From Bacteroidales bacterium (lineage in GTDB: Bacteria > Bacteroidota > Bacteroidia > Bacteroidales > UBA932): a stretch of 53,760 nucleotides of DNA. The stretch lies in the NCBI GenBank assembly GCA_017962025.1, contig JAGCWD010000075.1, positions 1-53,760 on the forward strand. Direction: 5' to 3'. Below the pieces are notes generated by a model that made no database searches, was not told the origin of the DNA, and saw nothing but the letters and a program-made list of their open reading frames with translations. The translations under genes were made by a program, and so were the position numbers. This document shows, one piece after another, positions 1-8,545 of this stretch. Within the stretch, counting starts at the first letter, position 1; each line of letters starts with the position of its first letter.

Positions 1-143
1 GTGGTGCCCTTTACGAGGACATTCACTCCGACAAGAGGTTCCCCAGACTGATCCGTGACCTTTCCGGACACGGAAGACTGAGCGAATGCCTGCACTCCCA
101 TAAATAGAAGTACGAGCAAAGCCGTAATGAAACGTTTACTCAT
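1..143 (-). CDS. SusC-like TonB-dependent receptor, N-terminal fragment (cut by window edge)
   Basis: The minus strand opens at ATG 143 and reads to the window edge. The 47 complete codons give a Sec signal peptide (MSKRFITALLVLLFMGVQAFA, cleavage before QSS) and the beginning of a carboxypeptidase-regulatory-like beta domain (SGKVTDQSGEPLVGV). The first 143 bases are almost identical to those of the receptor gene at 571 on the other strand. The differences cluster in the hydrophobic part of the signal peptide. By family knowledge this would be the outer-membrane transporter of a second SusC/SusD pair. No good promoter consensus points at it in the intergenic region, so in the orientation sequenced it may be silent. 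Substrate unknown, since the rest of the gene is outside the window. Confidence 0.85.
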   Translation of the reverse strand, partial: MSKRFITALLVLLFMGVQAFAQSSVSGKVTDQSGEPLVGVNVLVKGT

Positions 144-208
144 AAACAGAATGATTTTAGAAATAAAATAGTGTTGGATTATTTTATTAAATGACTTGTT
201 TAGTAAAA
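1..208 (-). repeat. Left arm of a long inverted repeat
   Basis: This is the reverse complement of 507-713. The coding part (1-143 against 571-713) is nearly identical. The inner end contains a perfect 16-bp repeat (193-208 against 507-522, core ACTAAACAAGTC), and the stretch between them is only loosely similar. The left limit lies outside the window. Confidence 0.9.
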
Positions 209-310
209 CCCCAGGGAGCTCAAATTTGACCTCCGTTTCATGACGCGAAATCCCGTTGGCCGAAGAGTGTCAATTGGCTGAAAATGACGGTACTTAGATA
301 TAGGGAATTC

Positions 311-336
311 TACCATGGTATCTCATTATCAATGAG
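311..336. promoter_or_regulatory. Pair of small palindromes inside the putative inverton
   Basis: Positions 311-320 form a perfect 10-bp palindrome (TACCATGGTA). Positions 322-336 form a 6-bp stem with a 3-base loop (CTCATT-ATC-AATGAG). The sequence at 324-333 recurs inverted at 363-372 (CATTGATAAT). These could be protein-binding sites upstream of the promoter at 390. The function is inferred only from symmetry and position. Confidence 0.35.
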
Positions 337-389
337 TTACCTCATTTGTTCTTTTGGTAAGCCATTGATAATAAAATAGTTGGCACCAT

Positions 390-420
390 TTTGTATTTTT
401 TTCTTTTGTTATTATATTTG
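390..420 (+). promoter_or_regulatory. Bacteroidetes-type promoter for susCD
   Basis: A -33 TTTG (390-393) is followed after exactly 19 bp by TATATTTG (413-420), a full match to the Bacteroidetes -7 consensus TAnnTTTG at canonical spacing. Transcription would begin near 427, giving a leader of roughly 143 bases that includes the right arm of the inverted repeat. Confidence 0.75.
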
Positions 421-427
421 CCCGTTA

Positions 428-457
428 TTCGGATGCTTTATAGTCCGAAGGTTTTTT
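428..457 (+). terminator. Possible leader attenuator hairpin
   Basis: TTCGGA (428-433) pairs with TCCGAA (444-449) and is followed by GG and six T residues (452-457). This would form at the very start of the predicted susC transcript. The stem is short (6 bp), so termination is uncertain. It may instead be a stabilising 5' hairpin. Confidence 0.35.
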
Positions 458-506
458 AGGTTAGTTTTACTTTAATGTTAACGAGACACGCATAATTTTT
501 AGCATT

Positions 507-713
507 TTTTACTAAACAAGTCAATTAACAATCAATCAGGAAGTTCTAAACCATTTTAATTCTTCTGTTTATGAGTAAACGTTTCATTACGGCTTTGTTT
601 GCGCTTCTAATCGTAGGAGTGCAGGCATTCGCCCAGTCTTCCGTGTCCGGAAAGGTCACGGATCAGTCTGGGGAACCTCTTGTCGGAGTGAATGTCCTCG
701 TAAAGGGCACCAC
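507..713 (+). repeat. Right arm of a long inverted repeat
   Basis: Matches the reverse complement of 1-208. It includes the perfect 16-bp core (507-522), the weaker leader match (523-570) and the near-identical first 143 coding bases of the susC at 571. Sharing of the 5' coding end by two divergent receptor genes fits either recombination-driven exchange or a recent inverted duplication. Confidence 0.9.
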
Positions 714-3700
714 AAACGGCACAATGACGGACTATAACGGAAATTGGAGCCTGAACAATGTTGGGCAGAATTCCGTTCTGGTCTTCTCCAGCATCGGTTA
801 TTCTTCTGAGGAAGTCACTGTCGGATCACAGCGGACAATCAACGTCCAGCTGAGGGACGATGCAGCCTTCCTTGATGAAGTCGTGGTCGTGGGTTACGGT
901 ACCGCCCGCAAGAAGGACGTGTCCGGAGCCATTGCTACAGTCAACTATGGCAATGACAAGAACATCGCGGCTCTCCCTAACCCGAACGCACTCGCAGCTC
1001 TGTCCAGCAAGGTGGCTGGTTTGAGCTATGCACCTACCACAAGTGCAGCCGGTGACAACACTGCTACGATGACCATCCGTGGTAAGAACGCCATCCCTAC
1101 CGGTGGTTCCATGTCCGCAAGTGCCCAGAGTGTCAACCAGCCTCTGCTCGTCATCGACGGTGTGCTCTCCTACGGTTCGATCAACTCGATCAACACGGCT
1201 GACATCGAGAGCATCGACGTCCTGAAGGACGCTTCCGCAGCTGCTATCTACGGATCCCGTGCTGCCAACGGTGTTATCATCATTACTACCAAGAAAGGAA
1301 CAAGCTCCGCTCCTGTCGTCAATTTCAACGGTAGCGTCAGCATTTCCGACTGGAGCCGCATGCCGAAGATGGTTTCCGACAAGGAGACCTTCCTGAAGAA
1401 CCGTTTCTACAGCAAGAAAGGTTCAGGAGATGCTAATTTCGAGAATAAAGAGTGGAATTATTCAAGCCTTGACGCGGCCGCCAATGACAACCTCCTCTCA
1501 ACTCGTGAGTTGGAAGCATGGGGTGACGGAAAGTGGGTCAACTGGATCGATGAAATCTCCCGCAAGGGTGTCGGCCAGAAGTACGACCTCTCTGTCAGCG
1601 GACGTTCCGACCGCGTCAACTACTACGTTTCTGGTGACTACACCCGCCAGCAGGGTATCCGCAAGGGTGACGACTACGAGAAAGCCGGAGCAATGGGCAA
1701 GATCGATTTCAATGTCACCGACTGGCTGACTATCGGAGCCAAGGCCAACTACCTGTGGTCCAACAGCTGGGGACAGAGTGCCAACCTTCGCTATGCTATG
1801 TGGTACACCCCTCTCTCCTATGTCTATGCACGCCAGGAAGGATTCGAAAACTGGTACAACAGCGTTCCTGACGAGAAGACTACCAGCCCGTTCATCGGTA
1901 CAGGTTCTGACGACTCCTACGCCTACACAGACCGCCAGAGCAAGAGCATGAACCTCAATGGTGTCGCCTATGCCCAGATCGATTTCCCGTTCATCCCCGG
2001 TCTTAGCTACAAGGTTACCTTCCAGGGTCAGCGCAATGCTGGTTACTCCGATGTGTACAACAATCCTGAAATGTCGGTCAATACTGAAATTGTATCCGAG
2101 ATGCAGGATCCCAGCCGTTACATTGGCAACGTGACCGGTAGCATTTCTTCTTCAAACTATGCTGCTTGGAACATCGACCAGATCCTTACCTACGCTAAGG
2201 ATATTGCCCAGCATCATTTCGACGTTACCTTGGGTTATACCCGTGAGGCTACCAACAGCAACTCGCTGGGAGCGAACTTCGCAGGTTACCCCACTCCCAC
2301 CACCCTGGGTGTCTATAATATCGAGACCGCCAACTCGGTCACAGGTACTTATCGCAACCGTACCCAAACCCAGGCCGTCGGTTATCTCGCCCGCGTCAAC
2401 TACAACTGGGCCAACAAGTACTACCTCACCGGTAACTTCCGCCGTGACGGTTTCTCCGCTTTCGCAGTCGGTCATAAGTGGGGTAACTTCTACGGGGCTT
2501 CCGCCGCATGGGTTCTCTCCAATGAGGACTTCATCAAGGACCTGGACGTCTTCGACTTCCTGAAGCTTCGTCTATCATGGGGTCAGAACGGTTCCCGCAA
2601 TATCTCTGCAGGTGCCACCCAGGCTACCATGGGCAAGAATGACACTTCCAACAGTGGAGCTATCACCATGACCTGGCTCGGTGACGTGAGCACCCTTGGT
2701 ATGACTCTCACCAACCTGCCTAACAGGAACCTGACCTGGGCAACCGTAGAGAAGGCAAACCTCGGTCTCGACTTCTCGATGCTCCAGAGCCGTGTCAATG
2801 GTAGCATCGATGTGTATACCGGCCAGACCACCAACATGCTGGTAGCACGTTCCGCTCCCTACCTCTCCGGTTTTAATGATGTCGACGACAACGTTGGAAA
2901 GGTCACTAACAAGGGTGTCGAGGTCGTCCTCAACACTGTGAACATCAACGGCAATGGCGCTGATACCTTCCGTTGGGAAAGCAACCTTGTGTTCGACTCC
3001 AATACCAACAAACTTGTCTCCCTCTTCGGTCCCGACTATAATGGTAATGAGGCTGACGATGTCGCAAATGCTGTAACCTATGGCCGTGAGGCCAACTACA
3101 CCTTGCTTGTCGGCAAACCTCTCGGAGCTGCCTATGACTTGAAGAAGCTCGGTATCTTCAAGGACCAGGCTGAAATCGATGCCCACAAGGTACAACCCGA
3201 CGCCAAGCCCGGAGACCTCAAATTCGAGGACTACGATGGTGACGGCGACATCGACGCTGATGACTACCAGTACCTCGGATCCTCGGATCCTCTCTTCACT
3301 GTTAACTTCGCCAACACATTGGCTTGGAAGAATTTCAGCCTGTATTTCAACTTCCGTTGGGCTCAGGGTGACAAGACCCATTTCATCTGGCTTGACCCTT
3401 ATGCTTTCGGAACCAACATGGGCGGCGGAGCACAGATGGCACGCATCAAGCCTTGGACCAAGGAGAACCCCTCAGACGTTTATCCTCGCTATGGCTACAC
3501 CAACAGTCTTGGCTATCAGTTCTGGAACAGCCGTACGTACCTCAAGCTCAAGGATCTTGTATTCTCATACACGGTCCCCGCACAGATCATCAAGCGTTCC
3601 GGTATCAGCAACCTCCGTTGCTATGTAGCCGCCACAGACCTTCTCACTATCTCGAACTGGTCAGGTATCGATCCTGAAACCGGTGGTACCATCGCAGCAG

Positions 3701-3780
3701 GTGCCAGTTCAAGCCGCTTCGGCAGCAACGGTGCCTATAAGACGGTCACTTTCGGTGTCAACCTTACCTTCTCGAAATAA
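571..3780 (+). CDS. SusC/RagA-family TonB-linked outer-membrane receptor
   Basis: The 1069-residue protein has a Sec signal peptide (1-21, cleavage AFA|Q), a carboxypeptidase-regulatory-like domain (about 24-100), a plug beginning near LDEVVVVGYGT (about residue 101) and containing the usual LLVIDGV and DIESIDVLKDASAAAIYGSRAANG motif in parts, and a long C-terminal beta-barrel ending in FGVNLTFSK. Length and order are typical of SusC transporters, which import oligosaccharides across the outer membrane using TonB energy and a SusD lid. The susD partner follows 31 bases downstream. The 5' end is shared as an inverted copy with the gene at the left edge, so expression may be phase variable. The substrate is inferred from the neighbouring GH92 enzymes to be a mannose-containing glycan. 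Confidence 0.95.
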   Translation: MSKRFITALFALLIVGVQAFAQSSVSGKVTDQSGEPLVGVNVLVKGTTNGTMTDYNGNWSLNNVGQNSVLVFSSIGYSSEEVTVGSQRTINVQLRDDAAFLDEVVVVGYGTARKKDVSGAIATVNYGNDKNIAALPNPNALAALSSKVAGLSYAPTTSAAGDNTATMTIRGKNAIPTGGSMSASAQSVNQPLLVIDGVLSYGSINSINTADIESIDVLKDASAAAIYGSRAANGVIIITTKKGTSSAPVVNFNGSVSISDWSRMPKMVSDKETFLKNRFYSKKGSGDANFENKEWNYSSLDAAANDNLLSTRELEAWGDGKWVNWIDEISRKGVGQKYDLSVSGRSDRVNYYVSGDYTRQQGIRKGDDYEKAGAMGKIDFNVTDWLTIGAKANYLWSNSWGQSANLRYAMWYTPLSYVYARQEGFENWYNSVPDEKTTSPFIGTGSDDSYAYTDRQSKSMNLNGVAYAQIDFPFIPGLSYKVTFQGQRNAGYSDVYNNPEMSVNTEIVSEMQDPSRYIGNVTGSISSSNYAAWNIDQILTYAKDIAQHHFDVTLGYTREATNSNSLGANFAGYPTPTTLGVYNIETANSVTGTYRNRTQTQAVGYLARVNYNWANKYYLTGNFRRDGFSAFAVGHKWGNFYGASAAWVLSNEDFIKDLDVFDFLKLRLSWGQNGSRNISAGATQATMGKNDTSNSGAITMTWLGDVSTLGMTLTNLPNRNLTWATVEKANLGLDFSMLQSRVNGSIDVYTGQTTNMLVARSAPYLSGFNDVDDNVGKVTNKGVEVVLNTVNINGNGADTFRWESNLVFDSNTNKLVSLFGPDYNGNEADDVANAVTYGREANYTLLVGKPLGAAYDLKKLGIFKDQAEIDAHKVQPDAKPGDLKFEDYDGDGDIDADDYQYLGSSDPLFTVNFANTLAWKNFSLYFNFRWAQGDKTHFIWLDPYAFGTNMGGGAQMARIKPWTKENPSDVYPRYGYTNSLGYQFWNSRTYLKLKDLVFSYTVPAQIIKRSGISNLRCYVAATDLLTISNWSGIDPETGGTIAAGASSSRFGSNGAYKTVTFGVNLTFSK

Positions 3781-3811
3781 GATTCTTCCAATAATATAAT
3801 ATTCGATAGAT

Positions 3812-5857
3812 ATGAAAAAATATATATTCATTCTTCTAGCGCTTGTCCTTGCCGTTTCATGTAACGACGATGCGTTCCTTGAGGAGAAGACTTACAACGA
3901 CGACACCGCCAGCTTCTTCAAGAACCAGAAGGCTATTGAGATCGCTCTTGCATCGGCTTACACAGAGATCCAGTACATGGTGTTCGGTAACCAGCGTGGA
4001 GGTTCCTCCCACAACTGGATATTGAACGGAATGGGCCTGGATACGTTCGCCAACACCAATACGACTGCCAGTGGCGATGACCAGGGTGTTTTCTCCGACT
4101 GGCCCAAACTGACATCTGTCAGTGGTTATGTCCGCCACTATGGTGAGTACATGTACAAGCTCTCCAATCGTGCCAACATCGTTGTCGACATGATTGACGA
4201 ACATCCCGAGATCGAGTACTCGACTCCTACCATGCAGCAGGAACTCCGCGCTGAGGCCGTGTTCCTCCGTGCGTGGTCCTACCGCGTCCTCGCAGGTCTG
4301 TTCGGCAGTTTGGTATATTCAGATCACATGACCCAGGAGGCCCGTTACGACTATGAGATGATCCCTCGTGAGGAAGCATGGAAACTCATCGCCGCCGACT
4401 TCGAGTATGCTGAGCAGAACCTGCCCGTCAAGCCCCGTCTGATGGGTACTGTAACAAAGGCCGCCGCTGCCCACTACCTCTCTGAGACCTATCTCTCTCT
4501 TGGTCAGTTCAAGGAGGCAGAGGATGCCGCCAGCCGTGTCATCAATGGTCAGGATGGTGACTACCATATCATGACTACCCGTTTCGGAAACCGTGCCGAC
4601 CAGGCCACCGACCGTTACGGCAACTCCCTTGCTGCTCCTCAGGGTGCCTATTGGGATCTCTTCCGTACTTCCATGAGGACCGACGGAAGCCAGGCTTCCG
4701 ACTCCAATCCCAACGATCCTGGTAACAAAGAGGCCATATGGGTAGCCCAGATCGACTTCGTGAGCCAGGCTGAGAACTGGACTCTCGGTGCTTCAGGAGA
4801 CTCCTGGTGGCGTATGCACGTTCCTATCCTTGAATCCGTTTGGGCTCCTTGGATCCCTATGGGAGGAAAGAATGGAACCAGGGCAGGCAGTGACGGGAAG
4901 ACATATTACGTTTTCACTGCCGATGCTACCTGCTATGCTGCTGGCAAGGAACCTGCCGATGCTGGAAATCCCGCTGCCGGTGTTGAAGAGGCCGCTGGCC
5001 GTAAGACTATGTACAACCTGAGCATCAAGATTGACTCACTTGCATGCCGCGCCCAGGGTGAAGGTGCTGCCACCGCCCTTGGATTCCTTGCTTCGGAATT
5101 CGTACAGCGTCCTGCAGGAGACATCCTTGGTTCTTACTGGGATGACCCCAACGACTTCCGCGGAAGCGAAGTCATGATCCAGAGGGATCCTTACACTCCT
5201 TCAGGAAAGAGGTGGTCTGAGGTCAAGAAGGAAGTCAAGGCCCGCGTTGACGCAGGTCTGTACACTGTGACAGCGTCCGATACCGTGAACATCACTCCGC
5301 GCTTCTGGAAATTCTCCGATGACAAGCATGTCATATCCAGCGGCAACTGCTACTACGACACTGACTGGTACATGATCCGTATCGCCGAGACCTATCTGCT
5401 CCGTGCAGAGGCCCGTCTCGCCCAGGGTAACAAGAGCGGTGCAGCCGAGGATATCAATGTGCTGAGAAACCGTGCAGGTGCAAAGCCCGCAGCGGCCGGC
5501 GATATCGACATCGACTACATCCTCGACGAGCGTGTCCGTGAGCTCTTCGGTGAGGAGCAGCGCTGGATAACCCTCAGCCGTCTGTCCTGCAATCCGAATG
5601 CGACCTACGTTCTTGACAAATATCCTACCCAGAATGCCCAGACCTCGAACACCCTGTACGAGCGTACCCGCAAATATGGTTGGGGACATGAGAACGATCT
5701 TACTGCAGGTCGTCGCGAGACTTATGTCGACGCTCTCGGCAACACCCGTCATATTCCTAACATCCAGCCTTTCAACTATGTACTCCCTATACCTGTCCAG
5801 ATCATCCAGTCCAACAAGGACGTGAAGATCCCTCAGAATTACGGTTACGGTGAATAG
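3812..5857 (+). CDS. SusD/RagB-family surface glycan-binding lipoprotein
   Basis: The protein has 681 residues. MKKYIFILLALVLAVSC is a lipoprotein signal with the acylated cysteine at residue 17, followed by NDD, an acidic start typical of surface-exposed Bacteroidetes lipoproteins. The N-terminal part is helical with the SusD-type sequence EAVFLRAWSYRVLAGLFG (about residues 147-164). The C-terminal part has the usual IRIAETYLLRAEA and ERVRELFGEEQRW blocks. It is longer than many SusD proteins (about 500-600 residues), with extra sequence in the middle. It would form the lid on the SusC barrel and bind the glycan at the cell surface. It is in an operon with the susC, followed at once by a strong terminator, so the transcript is probably just susCD. 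Confidence 0.93.
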   Translation: MKKYIFILLALVLAVSCNDDAFLEEKTYNDDTASFFKNQKAIEIALASAYTEIQYMVFGNQRGGSSHNWILNGMGLDTFANTNTTASGDDQGVFSDWPKLTSVSGYVRHYGEYMYKLSNRANIVVDMIDEHPEIEYSTPTMQQELRAEAVFLRAWSYRVLAGLFGSLVYSDHMTQEARYDYEMIPREEAWKLIAADFEYAEQNLPVKPRLMGTVTKAAAAHYLSETYLSLGQFKEAEDAASRVINGQDGDYHIMTTRFGNRADQATDRYGNSLAAPQGAYWDLFRTSMRTDGSQASDSNPNDPGNKEAIWVAQIDFVSQAENWTLGASGDSWWRMHVPILESVWAPWIPMGGKNGTRAGSDGKTYYVFTADATCYAAGKEPADAGNPAAGVEEAAGRKTMYNLSIKIDSLACRAQGEGAATALGFLASEFVQRPAGDILGSYWDDPNDFRGSEVMIQRDPYTPSGKRWSEVKKEVKARVDAGLYTVTASDTVNITPRFWKFSDDKHVISSGNCYYDTDWYMIRIAETYLLRAEARLAQGNKSGAAEDINVLRNRAGAKPAAAGDIDIDYILDERVRELFGEEQRWITLSRLSCNPNATYVLDKYPTQNAQTSNTLYERTRKYGWGHENDLTAGRRETYVDALGNTRHIPNIQPFNYVLPIPVQIIQSNKDVKIPQNYGYGE

Positions 5858-5877
5858 TAATTGAGCTGATAATGATT

Positions 5878-5908
5878 GACCGGCCCCTAAATGGAGCCGG
5901 TCTTTTTT
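5878..5908 (+). terminator. Rho-independent terminator after susCD
   Basis: GACCGGC (5878-5884) pairs perfectly with GCCGGTC (5896-5902), with an 11-base loop and six T residues from 5903. It closes the susCD transcript and separates it from the convergent GH92 gene. Confidence 0.9.
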
Positions 5909-5927
5909 ATGTCATGCTCATTTATTA

Positions 5928-8273
5928 TTATTTTTTGAACGCTCCCTTGATTGGCTTCCGGGACATTTCGAAATGAAGCTTGGCTCCGTCCTTTATGTCC
6001 TCATAATTAATGAAAGGATGGTCCAGCTTCTTTCCATTCAGATAAGCCGCCTTTACGTAGACGGTGTCCTCACTCCATCCCTTTGTGGTCATCTCGATTA
6101 TCTTCCCGTTCGATAGGGTCATAGTCATTCCCGGGACGCAGGGTGAACCCAGATAGTACCAGTCTGCCCCTGGGCAGAAAGGATAGAATCCCATGCAGTT
6201 GAACAGGTACCAGGCGCTCATCTGGCCACAGTCATCGTTGCCGCTGAGGGAACCGGGCTCGTTGCCGTAGTAGTTCTTTGCTACATAGCGGACCCATTTC
6301 TGGCAGTTCCAGGGTTCTCCAAAATAATCATATAAGTAAGCAACATGGTGGCAGGGCTCGTTACCGTGCCAGTAGCCGCCGATCCTGCCCCAGATGTCAT
6401 GGGCGCCAGGGATGTCTTCAGGGAGTTCTATGGTGAAGAGTTCGTCAAGATATTTCTTGAGCCTGTCGCGACCTGCCAGCTGGACATATCCGTCGATGTC
6501 GTGGAAAACGCTCCAGGTGTATTGCATCGTGAATCCTTCCGTGATATCCCCCCAGCCGTTGACGGAGCCGGGGCCCTGATATGCAATCGGGGCGAAAGGA
6601 GTACGCCACTCACCCTTGGAATCTTTTCCGCGCATGTAACCGGTCTCCGGATCTACCAGGTTCTTGTAGTTCATCGAGCGGTTCAGGAAGAACTGATAGT
6701 CCTTCTCATGTCCCAACTTCTTCGCGACCTGGGCGATGCACCAGTCATCGTAGGCATATTCAAGGGTCTTGGAGACGCTTTCCTTCTCGAGGTCGAAAGG
6801 AACGTAGCCGAGGGAGGTATATTCAGGAATACAGTCGTAGTGAGCGTTTGTGGCGGTGGTCTTCATCGCCTGGAAGGCACGTTCATAGTCGAAACCGGGA
6901 ACGTCCTTGAGTATCATGTCGGCAAGGATGGAGCAGGAATGGAAACCAATCATGCACCAGGTCTCGCCGCCGTAGAACGACCAGTAGGGGAGCATCCGCT
7001 CGGCGCTCTTGTCGTAGTGGGCAAGCATCGAATTGGCTATGTCAGCCTGCAGGGGACGGTTGACCAGGTTCATCAGAGGTTCGAACGCCCTGAAAGTATC
7101 CCAGAAGGAAAAGGTGGTCACATTGGTGAATCCTTCGGCCTTGCCGATGGTACCGTCGTGCTCACGGAACCTTCCGTCAGCATCCTGGAACACGAATGGA
7201 TGCTGCATCGTGCGGTACACGCTGGTGTAGAAAGTCTCCCTGAGAACCTTGTCTTTACTTTCCAATGAATATGTTCCCAGAGCCTTTTCCCAAGTGTTCT
7301 CCGCTTCTGCCAGCACGGTGTCGAAGTCCTTTCCGTCGAGCTCCTTCAAATTAAGCAACGCACCGTCCGTCCCGACTCCCGACACTGCCACTTTGACTTC
7401 CAGTTGGAACTGTTGCCGGTCGGACGCCTCGCTCACGGTCTCCCTTCTTACATCGCCGGGAGTGGCATTGTCTTCCCCGGCAACGGTTCCAACCGTCGCA
7501 AACTCCTTTCGCGTAGCATAAGGCGACGAAAGGCCGTCGAAGCGGACGATAACCTTGAGCTTTCGGCCCCAGGCCTCGAGGGAACTGCGGAAACGCTTGG
7601 GGTTGTAGATTACAGGTTCGCCTTCCTGGAGGATTGTGAAATCCTTGATGGGCTCCGAGAAGCGGGCGACAAAATAGACATGGCGACTGGGATTCCAGCC
7701 TTTAACAAGTTTGCTGCCTATGATTGTATGGTCATCGAGAAGGCGTACGTCAGACCATTCACAGTTCCAGTACAGGGTGTGGTCGAGATCTATCGTGACG
7801 TAAGCGCTCTCCTTGTCCGGATAGGTGAACTTGAACATTCCCGAACACATGGCTGCTGTCATTTCAGCCTTAACTCCACTGTCCAGCATCAGGCTGTAGT
7901 AGCCCGGGTGTGCGCTTTCCTTTTCGTGGTCAAGCGCAGAGGGTTTCGGATCAGGATTTGTCCCGGGCAGGAACAGGAAATCACCGAGATCCGGGATGCC
8001 GGTTCCGCTCAAGTGGGTCAGACTGAATCCCTGGACGGTCGGTTTTGAATACTTGTACCCGGCGGCGCAGTCATAGTCCTTATCATCGCAGTCAGGGCTT
8101 ATCTGGATCCCACCGTAAGGCAACTGCGGTCCGGGATACACATTCCCGAATCCGTCCGTTCCCACGAACACATTCACGTCGTTGATCAGTTTTTTGTTAT
8201 CATTGGAAGCAAATGATAATGAGTGGGTTAAGAGAATAAGGACCGAAACGGCCAGACCTTTAAGAATATTCAT
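5928..8273 (-). CDS. GH92 alpha-mannosidase (first copy)
   Basis: The 781-residue protein has a Sec signal peptide (MNILKGLAVSVLILLTHSLSFA). The N-terminal beta-sandwich begins with the GH92 signature NVFVGTDGFGNVYPGPQLPYGG. The alpha/alpha barrel contains GNEPCHH (Glu near residue 639, the expected general acid) and GNDDCGQMSAW (near 675-685, with the Asp pair expected to act as base). GH92 enzymes are calcium-dependent exo-alpha-mannosidases, commonly alpha-1,2 or alpha-1,3, acting on N-glycans or fungal mannan. Linkage specificity cannot be read here. It converges on susCD and probably has its own promoter (8294-8301). It is a paralogue of the GH92 at 8834. Confidence 0.95.
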   Translation of the reverse strand: MNILKGLAVSVLILLTHSLSFASNDNKKLINDVNVFVGTDGFGNVYPGPQLPYGGIQISPDCDDKDYDCAAGYKYSKPTVQGFSLTHLSGTGIPDLGDFLFLPGTNPDPKPSALDHEKESAHPGYYSLMLDSGVKAEMTAAMCSGMFKFTYPDKESAYVTIDLDHTLYWNCEWSDVRLLDDHTIIGSKLVKGWNPSRHVYFVARFSEPIKDFTILQEGEPVIYNPKRFRSSLEAWGRKLKVIVRFDGLSSPYATRKEFATVGTVAGEDNATPGDVRRETVSEASDRQQFQLEVKVAVSGVGTDGALLNLKELDGKDFDTVLAEAENTWEKALGTYSLESKDKVLRETFYTSVYRTMQHPFVFQDADGRFREHDGTIGKAEGFTNVTTFSFWDTFRAFEPLMNLVNRPLQADIANSMLAHYDKSAERMLPYWSFYGGETWCMIGFHSCSILADMILKDVPGFDYERAFQAMKTTATNAHYDCIPEYTSLGYVPFDLEKESVSKTLEYAYDDWCIAQVAKKLGHEKDYQFFLNRSMNYKNLVDPETGYMRGKDSKGEWRTPFAPIAYQGPGSVNGWGDITEGFTMQYTWSVFHDIDGYVQLAGRDRLKKYLDELFTIELPEDIPGAHDIWGRIGGYWHGNEPCHHVAYLYDYFGEPWNCQKWVRYVAKNYYGNEPGSLSGNDDCGQMSAWYLFNCMGFYPFCPGADWYYLGSPCVPGMTMTLSNGKIIEMTTKGWSEDTVYVKAAYLNGKKLDHPFINYEDIKDGAKLHFEMSRKPIKGAFKK

Positions 8274-8293
8274 GGCTAGATTCTTTACTTTTC

Positions 8294-8301
8294 ACAAAGA
8301 T
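8294..8301 (-). promoter_or_regulatory. -7 box for the GH92 gene
   Basis: The minus strand reads TATCTTTG, a full match to TAnnTTTG, about 20 bases upstream of ATG 8273. No clear -33 TTTG is present. It would give a leader of about 14 bases, as for several other genes here. Confidence 0.6.
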
Positions 8302-8323
8302 AATGATAGAAAGAAAAAATACC

Positions 8324-8331
8324 TATATTTG
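8324..8331 (+). promoter_or_regulatory. -7 box for the two-gene cassette
   Basis: TATATTTG matches TAnnTTTG and lies 16 bases before ATG 8348, implying a very short leader. No -33 TTTG is seen at the expected distance. Confidence 0.5.
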
Positions 8332-8347
8332 AAAAAATGGTAATACT

Positions 8348-8545
8348 ATGAACAAACTTGCTGAAAAAACGAAGAATCATGTAGAGGTTATTGACGGAAA
8401 AGTCAAGACCGTATATGATGACATTACCCTCTCCAGAGGATGGCTTCCACTTGAAGAAGCAAAACAGTTAACTACTGACTACATGAATGCGTTGAAGGAT
8501 ACTGTGTTGAGAGATGAAAACGGTAGTCGACATAACAGTCTATGA
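8348..8545 (+). CDS. Small hypothetical protein, candidate antitoxin
   Basis: The protein has 65 residues and I do not recognise a family with certainty. It is charged and soluble, with no signal peptide or membrane segment. A helical stretch (LPLEEAKQLTTDYMNALKD) occupies the C-terminal half. It has its own promoter-like box and overlaps the next gene by 32 bases in another frame, an arrangement common for type II toxin-antitoxin pairs in which the small antitoxin comes first. The base composition is visibly more AT-rich than the surrounding glycosidase genes, which suggests recent acquisition. Function is inferred from gene order and size only. Confidence 0.55.
   Translation: MNKLAEKTKNHVEVIDGKVKTVYDDITLSRGWLPLEEAKQLTTDYMNALKDTVLRDENGSRHNSL

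Larger units (their letters stand above)
209..506. other. Candidate invertible promoter segment between divergent susC genes
   Basis: This 298-bp AT-rich spacer sits between the arms of the inverted repeat. It contains one good Bacteroidetes promoter (390-420) facing the susC at 571 and no CAAAnnTA box facing the gene at 143. Together with the inverted repeats this resembles the phase-variable promoter invertons known upstream of Bacteroides surface-protein operons. No site-specific recombinase is encoded in the window, so an enzyme would have to act in trans. The whole gene-free stretch 144-570 holds only this segment, the repeat arms, the promoter, a leader hairpin and small palindromes. 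Confidence 0.5.

Noticed and set aside
144..192. Promoter for the left-edge susC
   Set aside because: No TAnnTTTG box was found on the minus strand in 144-506; only weak AT-rich sequence is present.
2575..3381. 268-codon minus-strand open frame inside susC
   Set aside because: Antisense to conserved beta-barrel codons, with no recognisable protein features.
6345..7268. 307-codon plus-strand open frame
   Set aside because: Antisense to the first GH92 gene, including its catalytic motifs; no supporting features.
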